This document shows positions 9,212 through 17,616 of a stretch of DNA of 64,000 nt, one piece after another (within the stretch, counting starts at the first letter, position 1; the number at the start of each line of letters is the position of its first letter). Below the pieces are notes generated by a model. The model was not told the DNA's origin. It ran no database searches and saw only the letters and a program-made list of their open reading frames with translations. This stretch comes from Mycolicibacterium helvum (GTDB lineage Bacteria > Actinomycetota > Actinomycetes > Mycobacteriales > Mycobacteriaceae), in the NCBI RefSeq assembly GCF_010731895.1, contig NZ_AP022596.1, forward strand, positions 186,001 through 250,000. The letters are read 5' to 3'. Both the position numbers and the translations under genes were made by a program.

Positions 9212-9282
9212 GACCGATCGTCCGCGCCGACGGTGGACGGCATCCGGCGGCGGTCCACCGGCTGCTCGGGCTGCGCGTTCAT
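9208..9282 (-). CDS. Possible 24-residue leader peptide coupled to the amine oxidase
   Basis: A short frame starts at ATG 9282, eight bases behind a GGAG, and encodes a 24-residue peptide (MNAQPEQPVDRRRMPSTVG...). Its TGA stop (9210-9208) overlaps the GTG start of the amine oxidase in the sequence TCGTGAGC. The downstream start has no ribosome site, so translation may depend on this frame, as in coupled leader peptides. The peptide itself has no recognisable domain. It could equally be chance; only the overlap and the ribosome site support it. Confidence 0.35.
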   Translation of the reverse strand: MNAQPEQPVDRRRMPSTVGADDRS

Positions 9283-9399
9283 GGCGGCTCCGGAATCTGT
9301 GATCGAGGCTCAGGCATGCACGACGACGACGCATACTGCATCCTGATTCAGGGATTTAACACGCCAAATGTGCACGTGATGGAGGTTGATTAAACCAAA

Positions 9400-9417
9400 C
9401 TTGAGCCAAAGTTCAAG
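9400..9417. promoter_or_regulatory. Candidate TetR operator between amine operon and glycosylation operon
   Basis: An inverted repeat CTTGA-N8-TCAAG lies in the roughly 200-bp divergent region between the amine oxidase gene and the TetR gene at 9484. Flanking bases extend the symmetry imperfectly (AAAC on the left, GGTTT on the right). The size and place fit a TetR-family operator that could control one or both operons. The repeat is seen; the binder is inferred. Confidence 0.4.
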
Positions 9418-9483
9418 GTTTTGTACCCAATCGGCGAGATTTTTGGCAGAGTGACGCCCAACCAAGACGAGGAGGTGACCGGC

Positions 9484-10107
9484 GTGGCAGTGAGCCGCAG
9501 TGAGCGACGCGCGAACCTTCTCCATGCCGCGCAGCGCGCGGTGATGAAGCACGGCGCCGACGTCCAGCTGAAACAGGTCGCGGCGGAGGCCGGATTGACC
9601 TCTGGGGCGGTTCTCTATCACTTTCCCGACGTCCAGAGCCTGTTGGTCGAGGCCAACCGCGCCGGCATGGAACGCTTCTACGACGAACGACTCAGAGCCA
9701 TCGAGGGCATCGCGGAACCCGACCGACGACTCGTCGTGACCATCGAATCCGGACTCCCCGTCGACTCCGATGATCCGGCGGTGAAGCTGCTGTGCGAACT
9801 GGGCGGCGCAGCGGGTCGCTACCCGACCTACGGCGTCCTTCTCACAGCGCTCTTCGACCGACAGGTTGCGATGTATCAGGTGATCTTGGAATCCGGTGCA
9901 GCGCAAGGACAATTCACACTCAGCTCGCCGTCGCTGACCATCGCACGAAACATCGTGGCGCTGGAGGACGCATACGGCTACCGCATGATCGCACGCCATC
10001 CCAGCCTCGACGCCGACTCATCCGTCGAGCTGGTACTCGACTATGCCCGGGTGGCAACCGCTCACCCACTGCCCCGCATATCACCGAACGAAAGCAACCG
10101 CCAATGA
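9484..10107 (+). CDS. TetR-family transcriptional regulator
   Basis: 207 residues. The N-terminal helix-turn-helix reads LLHAAQRAVMKHGADVQLKQ then VAAEAGLTSGAVLYHFPD, a typical TetR DNA-binding domain; the rest is an unassigned ligand domain with a C-terminal segment like that of glycosyltransferase- or efflux-linked regulators. I choose the GTG at 9484, eight bases after GAGGAGG; alternatives at 9421 and 9475 lack this spacing. Its stop overlaps the glycosyltransferase start (ATGA), so it is the first gene of a five-gene operon and probably regulates it, perhaps also the divergent amine operon. Confidence 0.86.
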   Translation: MAVSRSERRANLLHAAQRAVMKHGADVQLKQVAAEAGLTSGAVLYHFPDVQSLLVEANRAGMERFYDERLRAIEGIAEPDRRLVVTIESGLPVDSDDPAVKLLCELGGAAGRYPTYGVLLTALFDRQVAMYQVILESGAAQGQFTLSSPSLTIARNIVALEDAYGYRMIARHPSLDADSSVELVLDYARVATAHPLPRISPNESNRQ

Positions 10108-11417
10108 GCACCAGCTTGACAATCATGTTCTGGCCCGAATCCGCTTACGGGCCAACGAATCAGTGCATCGGGATCGCCGCCAAGCTCCGGGACCGCGGAC
10201 ACCGAATCGTCTTCGCCGCAGAGTCATCCTGGGTTGGAAAGATCGGCCGGTTCGGGTTCGCTGAGGAACTCGTCGACCTCGCCGAACCCGCCGCCGGTGC
10301 GGCGGAGGAGGATGCGGGTCAGTTCTGGACGGACTTCATCACGGAGACCGCACCCGAATTTGCCAAGCCCACGATCGAACAGATCGCGACATTCATCAAG
10401 CCGACCTACCAAGCCCTCATCGACGGCGCCAAGTACTGCGAGCCCCGACTGCGCGAGATCATCGCAACCCACCAACCCGATGTCATCGTCGAGGACAATG
10501 TGGTCCTGTTCCCGGCGCTGACCACCGCGGGCAAGCCGTTCGTCCGGGTCATCTCCTGTAGCCCGTTGGAGGTTCCGGGACCCGATGTCCCGCCGCCCTT
10601 TTCCGGTCTGCCGAGCGATGACCGGTCCGAGTGGGCGGCCTACCGTGCCGAATTCGACTCGACCATCCGGCCCATGTGGGACGAGTTCGATACGTGGGTC
10701 CAGGCTCAGGGCAGCGCACCGCTCCCCGATCTCGAATTCATGCCGCGCGAGAACGCCGCAACGATCTACATCTACCCACAGGAAGCCGATTACACCGACC
10801 GGCGGCCGTTGGACGGCACCTGGACACGGGTCGACTCCAGCATTCGCGAGACCGATGACGAGTACGAGTTGCCCGCAGCGATGGCAGACCGCCCCGAGGG
10901 CAGCGCCCTGGTCTACCTGTCGCTGGGATCCCTCGGCGCAGCCGATGTTTCGCTCATGCAACGGCTGGTCGATCTCCTTGCCCGGACTCCGCACCGGTTC
11001 ATCGTCAGCAAGGGGCCGTGCGCAGACCAGATTCAGCTCGCCGACAACATGGTCGGTGAGCAGATGCTGCCCCAGACCCGCATCATCCCACTGGTTGACG
11101 CGGTGATCTCGCACGGCGGTAACAACACCACCACCGAGGCCCTGCATTTCGGCAAGCCGATGATCGTGTTGCCGCTGTTCTGGGATCAATACGAAAATGC
11201 CCAACGCATCGACGAACTGGGTCTCGGTATCCGACTCGACACCTACCACTTTCCCGACGATCAGCTCACCGAGGCGCTCGAACGAGTTCTCACCGATGCT
11301 GAGATGCGCGCCCGGGTCGACCAGATCGGCGCGGCGGTACGCGCCCGCGACGGTCTGAGCGCAGCCGCCGACGTCATCGAGCGCGTCGGGCTCGGGCACC
11401 GCACGACGACGGCCTGA
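10104..11417 (+). CDS. GT1-family glycosyltransferase (MGT-like)
   Basis: 437 residues. The N-terminal half is the acceptor domain (GPTNQCIGIAAKLRDRGH pattern), and the C-terminal donor domain carries YLSLGSLG and VISHGGNNTTTEALHFGKP, ending PLFWDQYENAQR, the nucleotide-sugar-binding signature of UDP-glycosyltransferases such as macrolide and sterol glucosyltransferases. It transfers a sugar from a nucleotide donor to a small-molecule acceptor that cannot be named. The ATG overlaps the TetR stop by four bases. The kinase, SIS protein and UDP-sugar pyrophosphorylase genes that follow could make its donor, which suggests a dedicated sugar rather than plain UDP-glucose. Confidence 0.87.
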   Translation: MSTSLTIMFWPESAYGPTNQCIGIAAKLRDRGHRIVFAAESSWVGKIGRFGFAEELVDLAEPAAGAAEEDAGQFWTDFITETAPEFAKPTIEQIATFIKPTYQALIDGAKYCEPRLREIIATHQPDVIVEDNVVLFPALTTAGKPFVRVISCSPLEVPGPDVPPPFSGLPSDDRSEWAAYRAEFDSTIRPMWDEFDTWVQAQGSAPLPDLEFMPRENAATIYIYPQEADYTDRRPLDGTWTRVDSSIRETDDEYELPAAMADRPEGSALVYLSLGSLGAADVSLMQRLVDLLARTPHRFIVSKGPCADQIQLADNMVGEQMLPQTRIIPLVDAVISHGGNNTTTEALHFGKPMIVLPLFWDQYENAQRIDELGLGIRLDTYHFPDDQLTEALERVLTDAEMRARVDQIGAAVRARDGLSAAADVIERVGLGHRTTTA

Positions 11418-11420
11418 TCG

Positions 11421-12626
11421 GTGCCACTTCACCCCACCGACCTGTTAGAACTCGGCGAGCGACATGCAGTCGCCGTCGTCCCATGCGACGGCGGCTTGTC
11501 AGCCGTGCCAGCACTTCTCGTGGATGGCGAGTGGCGGCGGGCCCAGGCCGGCGACGGGGCCGCCGAGGCACTCGTCCGCCTGCTCACCGCGGGGCACGGC
11601 CGATCCACCCGGGGAGCCTTCACCGTCGCTTCCTGGGCCCCACCGACACGCTGCACCGGTGAACGGGCCATCACCGTCGACCAGACGAACGAATCCGTCA
11701 TCGTCGGCGAGCGCGCCGTTGCGAAGTGGGCCACCCACCTTGTGCCGGGCCCGCATCCCGCACCCGCTCGGCTCTCCACGCTGCATGCCGCCGGATTCAC
11801 CGCGATGCCACCCCTCTGGGGAATCGTCACCTGGCAACCCGACGACGGACAGGCGACACTGATCGCCACCGTCACGGAGTACCTTCCCGGCGCGGTCGAC
11901 GGTTGGACATGGGCGGTCGATCTCGCCGTCGCCGGGGCCCGGGACGGCGACATGACCACCATCACGGCGACGTGGACCGCGGTCGGAGAAATGATCGCCG
12001 ACCTACACGCTGCCCTGGCAGGCACCGCCACCGTGTCGGGCGCCGGCGATGCGCGCCGCTGGCGCGACACCGCATTCGCCACACTCGCGGCGGCCCGCGC
12101 AGCGGCCAGCCCGGCGACAGCCGACTTACTGGACGATCGTCGAGCCGACGTGGAGCATCTCCTCGGACCCCTCGGCGATCTGAACGACGTCCCGATCCTC
12201 GCCGCCCACGGCGACCTCCACGTCGGCCAGATCCTGAAGGCACAGAACCGATTCGTGGTCACCGACTTCGACGGCAACCCGGTACTTTCCCCCGCCGAGC
12301 AGGCGCTGCCCGTGCCGGCAGCGCTCGACGTCGCAGGTATGCTGCAGTCGCTGGCCCACGTCGCGATCGTCGCGGCCACCAAGCACGATCTGAACTCGCA
12401 CGCCGTTGCCCGCGCCGACGTGCGCGCGCGGTCGGCATTTCTAGACTCGTACACCGCGAGGATCACCCACCTCGGTCACGCCGACCTGCTTCTTGGTGAG
12501 GATGCGCTAACCGCGTTTCGACTGCAACAGGTCTTACGCGAGATCGTCTACGCCGGTAGACATCTGCCGCGCTGGATGTACGTGCCGGATCTGGCATTGC
12601 CCGCACTCTTAGAAGGAGTTTCTTGA
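11421..12626 (+). CDS. Maltokinase/glucosamine-kinase-like sugar kinase
   Basis: 401 residues with the aminoglycoside-phosphotransferase fold. The catalytic loop is AAHGDLHVGQILK at about residues 268-280 and the metal-binding segment is VVTDFDGNP, both in the form seen in mycobacterial maltokinase and in actinobacterial glucosamine kinases. The N-terminal region (DGEWRRAQAGDG...) resembles the cap domain of those enzymes. It would phosphorylate a sugar with ATP; maltokinase acts on the anomeric carbon, glucosamine kinase on O6, and sequence alone does not decide. The GTG start is three bases after the glycosyltransferase stop; the stop TGA overlaps the next ATG. Confidence 0.72.
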   Translation: MPLHPTDLLELGERHAVAVVPCDGGLSAVPALLVDGEWRRAQAGDGAAEALVRLLTAGHGRSTRGAFTVASWAPPTRCTGERAITVDQTNESVIVGERAVAKWATHLVPGPHPAPARLSTLHAAGFTAMPPLWGIVTWQPDDGQATLIATVTEYLPGAVDGWTWAVDLAVAGARDGDMTTITATWTAVGEMIADLHAALAGTATVSGAGDARRWRDTAFATLAAARAAASPATADLLDDRRADVEHLLGPLGDLNDVPILAAHGDLHVGQILKAQNRFVVTDFDGNPVLSPAEQALPVPAALDVAGMLQSLAHVAIVAATKHDLNSHAVARADVRARSAFLDSYTARITHLGHADLLLGEDALTAFRLQQVLREIVYAGRHLPRWMYVPDLALPALLEGVS

Positions 12627-13597
12627 TGGACGCCGACAAGTTCGCCAACGATCTCGCCCGCAAGCCCGAAGTGCTCGCGGCACTGGCCGAGTCCCTGGGG
12701 AACCGCAACCCGTGGTCGGAAGTCCTTCCGGCGCACGTATCGCGCGTGGTGTTCTTGGGCATGGGCTCGTCCGCGTACGCGGCCGGAACCGCAGCGGCAC
12801 GCCTTCGGGCACGGGGTATCACTGCCGTCTCGGAGATCGCCTCCTCCGAACTGCTTCCCGCTTGGGGACCGGACACCCTGGTCATCGCCACGTCCGCCTC
12901 GGGTGGGTCGGTGGAGACCCTGGATGCCCTCGAGCGCCTCGACCCTGCGGCGACCACCGTGGCGCTGACGAACTCTCCAGGCTCGGCCATCACCCAGAAG
13001 TGCGGCGCGGTGGTCGAATTGTCTGCCGAACTTGAGGCCGGCGGGGTTGCCTGCCGCAGCTACCAGCACACGTTGGCGCTGTTCCTAGCGCTTGAGTGCG
13101 CTCTCACCGCTGCACCGATGACGTCACTGGTCGCCGCCCTCGAAGCGACCGCGCACGCGAGCGAAACCTTGTTGTCCTCCGAGTCCGGTTGGCGCCCTGG
13201 GATTTCTGATCTTCTTCTCGGACCCGATGAGATTCAACTGTGCGCGCCCGCGCACCGGTTCGCCTCAGCGCAGCAGGGCGCGCTGATGTTCAGAGAGGGG
13301 CCCCGACGCGCCGCAATCGGCTGCGAGACCGGCGATTGGAGTCATGTCGACGTGTACCGCACCAAGAACACCAACCTGACCATGGTGGTGTTCGCAGGCT
13401 CGAAGTGGGAACGTCAGATGCTCGACTGGACCGAGGCACGGGGCACGACGGTGATCAGTGTCGGCGGCGAACTACCGTCAGCCACAGCGACACTGCGATA
13501 CCCCGGTGACGAGAACGACGACGTGCGTCTTCTCACCGAGACGCTCGTTCCGGAACTCATCGCCGCGCGCGCCTGGCAGGCATCCCTGAAGGGATGA
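12626..13597 (+). CDS. Double-SIS sugar-phosphate isomerase/deaminase
   Basis: 323 residues with two SIS domains. The first has FLGMGSSAYAAG and ATSASGGSVETLDAL, the phosphosugar-binding loops of the GlmS isomerase domain and AgaS-type deaminases; the second begins near LLLGPDEIQLCAP. No glutaminase domain is present, so it cannot be a full GlmS. It may interconvert an amino-sugar phosphate and a keto-sugar phosphate in the pathway of the preceding kinase. The ATG at 12626 shares one base with the kinase stop and follows AGAAGGAG. Substrate is inferred only from the neighbouring genes. Confidence 0.78.
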   Translation: MDADKFANDLARKPEVLAALAESLGNRNPWSEVLPAHVSRVVFLGMGSSAYAAGTAAARLRARGITAVSEIASSELLPAWGPDTLVIATSASGGSVETLDALERLDPAATTVALTNSPGSAITQKCGAVVELSAELEAGGVACRSYQHTLALFLALECALTAAPMTSLVAALEATAHASETLLSSESGWRPGISDLLLGPDEIQLCAPAHRFASAQQGALMFREGPRRAAIGCETGDWSHVDVYRTKNTNLTMVVFAGSKWERQMLDWTEARGTTVISVGGELPSATATLRYPGDENDDVRLLTETLVPELIAARAWQASLKG

Positions 13598-13635
13598 CGG
13601 CGCACGACCACCGACCAAGAGGAGACAACCACGCG

Positions 13636-15033
13636 ATGCAAAGCAGCTCGCTTTCAAGCCGCAACCTCTCGATCGCACAACACAAGATGCGCGAAGCCGG
13701 GGTGCCGGAACAGGCGATCCGGGTGTTCTCGTCGTTCTATCGACAACTCGAACAAGGATCCTGCGGAGTCATTGCCGAGGCCGAGATCGAACCGCTGGCC
13801 GATATCACGCACGTCGACCACCTCGATTTCGACAGCGGGAGTCTGCGCGCCGCCGCATCGGCGACGGTCGTGATCAAGCTCAACGGCGGTCTGGGCACGA
13901 CGATGGGCATGGACAAGGCCAAGTCGCTGCTTCCCGTCAAAGACGGGCTGAGCTTCCTCGACCTGATCGCCCATCAGATCCGGCATCTGCGGTCCGAGCT
14001 CGACGTGACGTTGCCCGTGCTGTTCATGAATAGCTTCCGAACCCATCACGACACCCTCGACGCCCTCGGTCCCTATCCCGACCTCCGCGTCGACGATCTG
14101 CCGTTGGGCTTCGTCCAGAATCGCGAGCCCAAACTCACCGTCGGCGATTTGGCGCCCGTCACCTGGCCGGCAGATCCCGAGCTCGAGTGGTGCCCGCCGG
14201 GCCACGCGGATCTGTTCACCGCCCTGGACACCTCCGGCGTACTCGACATGCTGATCGACCGCGGCTACCGGTACGCATCCATCTCCAACGCAGACAATCT
14301 CGGCGCCTATCCGGATCCGGCGATGATGGCATGGTTCGCCGCGAGCGGCGCCTCGTGCGCCGCCGAGGTGTGCCGGCGCACCGCTGCCGACGTCAAAGGA
14401 GGGCACTTCGTCCTCCGTCGCGCCGACGGTCGGCTCGTACTACGCGAGAGTGCCCAGATTGATCCCACCGACTTCCCCGTCGCCTCCGACCGCTCGGTTC
14501 ACCGCTACTTCAACACCAACAACATGTGGTTCGATCTTCGCGCTCTGCGGCGCGCGCTTGCTCAGGCTGACGGCGTCCTGGACCTGCCGCTGATTCGAAA
14601 CGAAAAGAACGTCGACCCCTGCGATCCGCAGAGTCCACGAGTCATTCAGATCGAATCTGCTGTGGGAGCGGCGATCTCGCTCTTCGATACGTCTACGGCC
14701 ATCGAGGTCGACCGGGCACGGTTTCTGCCCGTCAAAACAACCAACGACTTGGCGCTCATTCGATCCGACGTGTACGAGCTGCGGCCAGACCACCAGTTGC
14801 GTCCCGTGTGTAATGTGCCACCGACCGTCGACCTGGACCCGCGGTTTTTCGGCCTCATCAGCGATTTCGAGGCGAGAATGCCCACTCCCCCGTCACTGTG
14901 CGGCGCGACCTCCCTGTCCATCCGCGGTGACTGGCGAATCGGGGAAAACACCGCGGTGCGCGGCACCGTCACCCTCGATGCCGGCCAAGACCAGCGTCAT
15001 CTGCTCCCCGGTACGGTGCTTGCCGGCACCTGA
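13636..15033 (+). CDS. UDP-sugar pyrophosphorylase, eukaryotic-type UDPGP family
   Basis: 465 residues of the UDPGP type-1 family, not the usual bacterial GalU. The uridine-binding signature is IKLNGGLGTTMGMDKAKS at about residues 80-97, with GHADLFTAL and the ISNADNLGA segment that holds metal-binding residues. It would convert a sugar-1-phosphate and UTP into a UDP-sugar. The ATG at 13636 follows AAGAGGAGA; an ATG at 13594 that overlaps the SIS stop is an alternative adding 14 residues. It is the last gene of the operon. Together with the kinase and the GT1 enzyme it forms a plausible route from free sugar to glycoside. Confidence 0.82.
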   Translation: MQSSSLSSRNLSIAQHKMREAGVPEQAIRVFSSFYRQLEQGSCGVIAEAEIEPLADITHVDHLDFDSGSLRAAASATVVIKLNGGLGTTMGMDKAKSLLPVKDGLSFLDLIAHQIRHLRSELDVTLPVLFMNSFRTHHDTLDALGPYPDLRVDDLPLGFVQNREPKLTVGDLAPVTWPADPELEWCPPGHADLFTALDTSGVLDMLIDRGYRYASISNADNLGAYPDPAMMAWFAASGASCAAEVCRRTAADVKGGHFVLRRADGRLVLRESAQIDPTDFPVASDRSVHRYFNTNNMWFDLRALRRALAQADGVLDLPLIRNEKNVDPCDPQSPRVIQIESAVGAAISLFDTSTAIEVDRARFLPVKTTNDLALIRSDVYELRPDHQLRPVCNVPPTVDLDPRFFGLISDFEARMPTPPSLCGATSLSIRGDWRIGENTAVRGTVTLDAGQDQRHLLPGTVLAGT

Positions 15034-15047
15034 GGTGCAGCCGGTGA

Positions 15048-17090
15048 TCAGTCCTCGGGAATCTGGCGTTCGATCTCGGTCAGCCAGATCCGCGCCGACA
15101 TGTCCGAGGGCGCCCGCCAGTCGCCGCGCGGCGACAACGAGCCCCCGTGAGACACCTTGGGCCCGTTCGGCAGCGCGGAGCGTTTGAACTGGCTGAACGA
15201 GTAGTACCGCGAAACGAAGACCTGCAGCCAGTGCCGGATCTCCTTGAGCGAGTAGGCCGGACGCTTACCCTCGGGGAACCCCGGCGGCCAGTTGCCGCTG
15301 TCGGGATCACTCCAGGCGTGCCAGGCCAGAAACGCGATCTTGGACGGCCGGAAGCCGTACCGCAGCACCTGGAAGAGCGAAAAATCCTGCAGCGAGTACG
15401 GACCCACTTTGGCTTCGCTGCTCTGGATCTCTTCGTCTTCACCGGTGGGTACCAACTCGGGGGTGATTTCGGTGTCAAGCACCGACTGCAGGATCTCGCC
15501 GACTTCGTCCTCGAACTGCCCGGAGGAGATCACCCACCGAATCAGATGCTGGATCAGGGTTTTCGGCACGCCGGCGTTGACGTTGTAATGCGACATCTGA
15601 TCGCCGACGCCGTAGGTCGACCAGCCCAGACCAAGCTCGGACAGATCGCCGGTGCCCAGCACGATGCCGCCGCGTTGATTGGCGAGCCGGAAGAGGTAGT
15701 CGGTGCGCAGGCCGGCCTGCACATTCTCGAAGGTGACGTCGTAGACCGCTTCACCCCTGGAGAACGGGTGGTCCATCTCGGTCAGCATGAGTGTGGCGGT
15801 GTCGCGGATGTCGAGTTCGGCGAATGTGACACCGAGGGCGCGCGAAAGCCTGATCGCGTTGTTCTTGGTGCGCTCGCCGGTCGCGAAGCCGGGCAGCGTG
15901 AACGCGAGAATATCGCTGCGGGGCCGGCCTTCCCGATCCATCGCGTGCGCCGCCACGATCAGCGCATGGGTCGAGTCCAGCCCGCCGGAAACCCCGATCA
16001 CCAGCTTGGGGTAGTCCAGTGCGCGCAGCCGCTGTACCAGCCCGGCGACCTGAATGTGGTATCCCTCATAGCAATCCTGTTCCAGCCGGAACGGATCACT
16101 AGGCACGAACGGAAAGCGTTCGACCGAGCGCAGCAGCCCAATGTCACCGCTGGGCGGTTCGAGCCGGAACCCGATGCGCCGGAACGACTTCAACCGCTCT
16201 TGGTGGTGACGGCGATTGTCGTCGAAGGTGCCCATCCGGAGCCGCTCGGAGCGCAACAGATCCAGATCGACGTCGGCGACCGAGCGGCGCTCCCCTTTCG
16301 GGAACCGTTCGGATTCGGCTAGCAGACGGCCGTTTTCGTAGATCATCGTCTGACCGTCCCAGGCCAGGTCAGTGCTGGACTCGCCTTCACCGGCCGCGGC
16401 GTAGACGTAGGCCGCCAGGCAGCGCGCCGACGCTGAGCGGGCCAGCAGCTTGCGGTCCTCGGCACGGCCGATGGTGATCGGGCTGCCAGAGAGGTTGGCC
16501 AGCACGGTCGCGCCCGCCAACGCGGCCTCCGCACTCGGTGGCACCGGCACGAACATGTCCTCACAGATTTCGACGTGCAACACCAGCCCCGACACATCGT
16601 CGGCCGCGAACAACAGGTCCGGGCCGAATGGCACGTCAGCCCCACCGATGCGGATCGCGCCTTGCACATCGTCGCCGGCCGCGACCTGGCGCCGTTCGTA
16701 GAACTCCCGATACGTCGGCAAGTAGGACTTCGGAGCCACCCCGAGCACCGCACCGCGGTGGATCACCACCGCGGTGTTGTAGATGCGGTGCAGGTAGCGC
16801 AGCGGTGCACCCACCACCAGCACGGGAAACAGATCGGCCGATGCCGCGACGATATCCGCCACGGCATCCTCGACGGCGTCGAGCAGCGAGTCCTGCAGCA
16901 GGATGTCCTCGATGGAGTAACCGGACAGGGTGAGCTCGGGAAACACCGCCACCGCGACGCTCTCATCGTGGCAAGCCCTGGCGATCCGCAGCACCGACTC
17001 GGCGTTGGCGGCGGGGTCCGCAAGCACCGTGCGGTGGGTGCAGGCGGCCAGCCGCACGAAGCCGTGCTGGTAGGCCGAGTAGAAATCCAT
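15048..17090 (-). CDS. nadE: Glutamine-dependent NAD+ synthetase
   Basis: 680 residues, the size of the fused mycobacterial enzyme. The N-terminal nitrilase-type glutaminase has its triad in FPELTLSGYS (Glu near 49), APKSYLPTY (Lys near 118) and HVEICEDMF (Cys near 173). The C-terminal synthetase has the ATP-pyrophosphatase loop GVSGGLDSTHALI near residue 370. It amidates nicotinic acid adenine dinucleotide to NAD+. The frame is open to 17150, but the ATG at 17090 (MDFYSAYQHGFVRLA) matches the known start of this family. It converges on the UDPGP gene with 14 bases between stops. A CRP-like site lies 71 bases upstream of the start. Confidence 0.96.
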   Translation of the reverse strand: MDFYSAYQHGFVRLAACTHRTVLADPAANAESVLRIARACHDESVAVAVFPELTLSGYSIEDILLQDSLLDAVEDAVADIVAASADLFPVLVVGAPLRYLHRIYNTAVVIHRGAVLGVAPKSYLPTYREFYERRQVAAGDDVQGAIRIGGADVPFGPDLLFAADDVSGLVLHVEICEDMFVPVPPSAEAALAGATVLANLSGSPITIGRAEDRKLLARSASARCLAAYVYAAAGEGESSTDLAWDGQTMIYENGRLLAESERFPKGERRSVADVDLDLLRSERLRMGTFDDNRRHHQERLKSFRRIGFRLEPPSGDIGLLRSVERFPFVPSDPFRLEQDCYEGYHIQVAGLVQRLRALDYPKLVIGVSGGLDSTHALIVAAHAMDREGRPRSDILAFTLPGFATGERTKNNAIRLSRALGVTFAELDIRDTATLMLTEMDHPFSRGEAVYDVTFENVQAGLRTDYLFRLANQRGGIVLGTGDLSELGLGWSTYGVGDQMSHYNVNAGVPKTLIQHLIRWVISSGQFEDEVGEILQSVLDTEITPELVPTGEDEEIQSSEAKVGPYSLQDFSLFQVLRYGFRPSKIAFLAWHAWSDPDSGNWPPGFPEGKRPAYSLKEIRHWLQVFVSRYYSFSQFKRSALPNGPKVSHGGSLSPRGDWRAPSDMSARIWLTEIERQIPED

Positions 17091-17160
17091 GCCCCATTGT
17101 CGCCCGTCGCCCCCGGCGCGGAAACGAGAACCCGCGCTTCGGGCAATCAACCCCCTGCGA

Positions 17161-17176
17161 CGTGACCTGGGTCACA
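17161..17176 (-). promoter_or_regulatory. CRP-like binding site upstream of nadE
   Basis: The sequence CGTGACCTGGGTCACA matches the CRP half-site pattern TGTGA-N6-TCACA at nine of ten positions and is nearly a perfect palindrome. It lies 71 bases upstream of the nadE start and about 170 bases before the small gene at 17347. Mycobacterial CRP (Rv3676-type) uses this consensus, so cAMP control of nadE is a reasonable hypothesis. No promoter hexamers next to it are convincing. Confidence 0.45.
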
Positions 17177-17346
17177 TCACTCGGCCGAGTGGTCGGCAGT
17201 GCCACCGTCGTTGTCGCTCAGGGCTTTTGCGTGGCGGGTGCGCGGATTTCGAGTATGGCTCTACGCGTTCCCATCCGTCGTCGCGGTCGTAGTTTTCTTT
17301 CATGAGGCGCGAGAATCGCCGGCCGACCAGATCAGGGGATCCGATT

Positions 17347-17547
17347 ATGTTGTCAGTACCCGCTTCTGTCCCGCGACCCCCAACAGCGCAGATTGCCCGC
17401 GTCGTCGACACCCGGCCGACCGTGTTGATCACCGAGCAGGAAGTGAAGCTGCTGAAGGCGGCCGCCACCGCGGCGACGACGCCGGCCAGGCCAGGCCTGT
17501 TCACGAGGTGGATGGCGGCTCATTGGCCGACCCGTGCGGACCACTGA
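17347..17547 (+). CDS. Small hypothetical protein
   Basis: 66 residues (MLSVPASVPRPPTAQIARVV...), starting at ATG 17347 with AGGGG eight bases upstream. No known domain; a central predicted helix (EQEVKLLKAAATAATT) and a basic, tryptophan-containing C terminus (LFTRWMAAHWPTRADH) are visible. A small gene also lies next to nadE in M. tuberculosis (Rv2438A), so this may be its counterpart, from memory and unverified. The frame could begin at 17302, but that start has no good ribosome site. Confidence 0.5.
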   Translation: MLSVPASVPRPPTAQIARVVDTRPTVLITEQEVKLLKAAATAATTPARPGLFTRWMAAHWPTRADH

Positions 17548-17616
17548 GGCGCAAGTAACGGCAGCGCATACCCGTGCGATTACCTGGGCAGTAATTCCAA
17601 ACGGGCCGGAGGAAGC

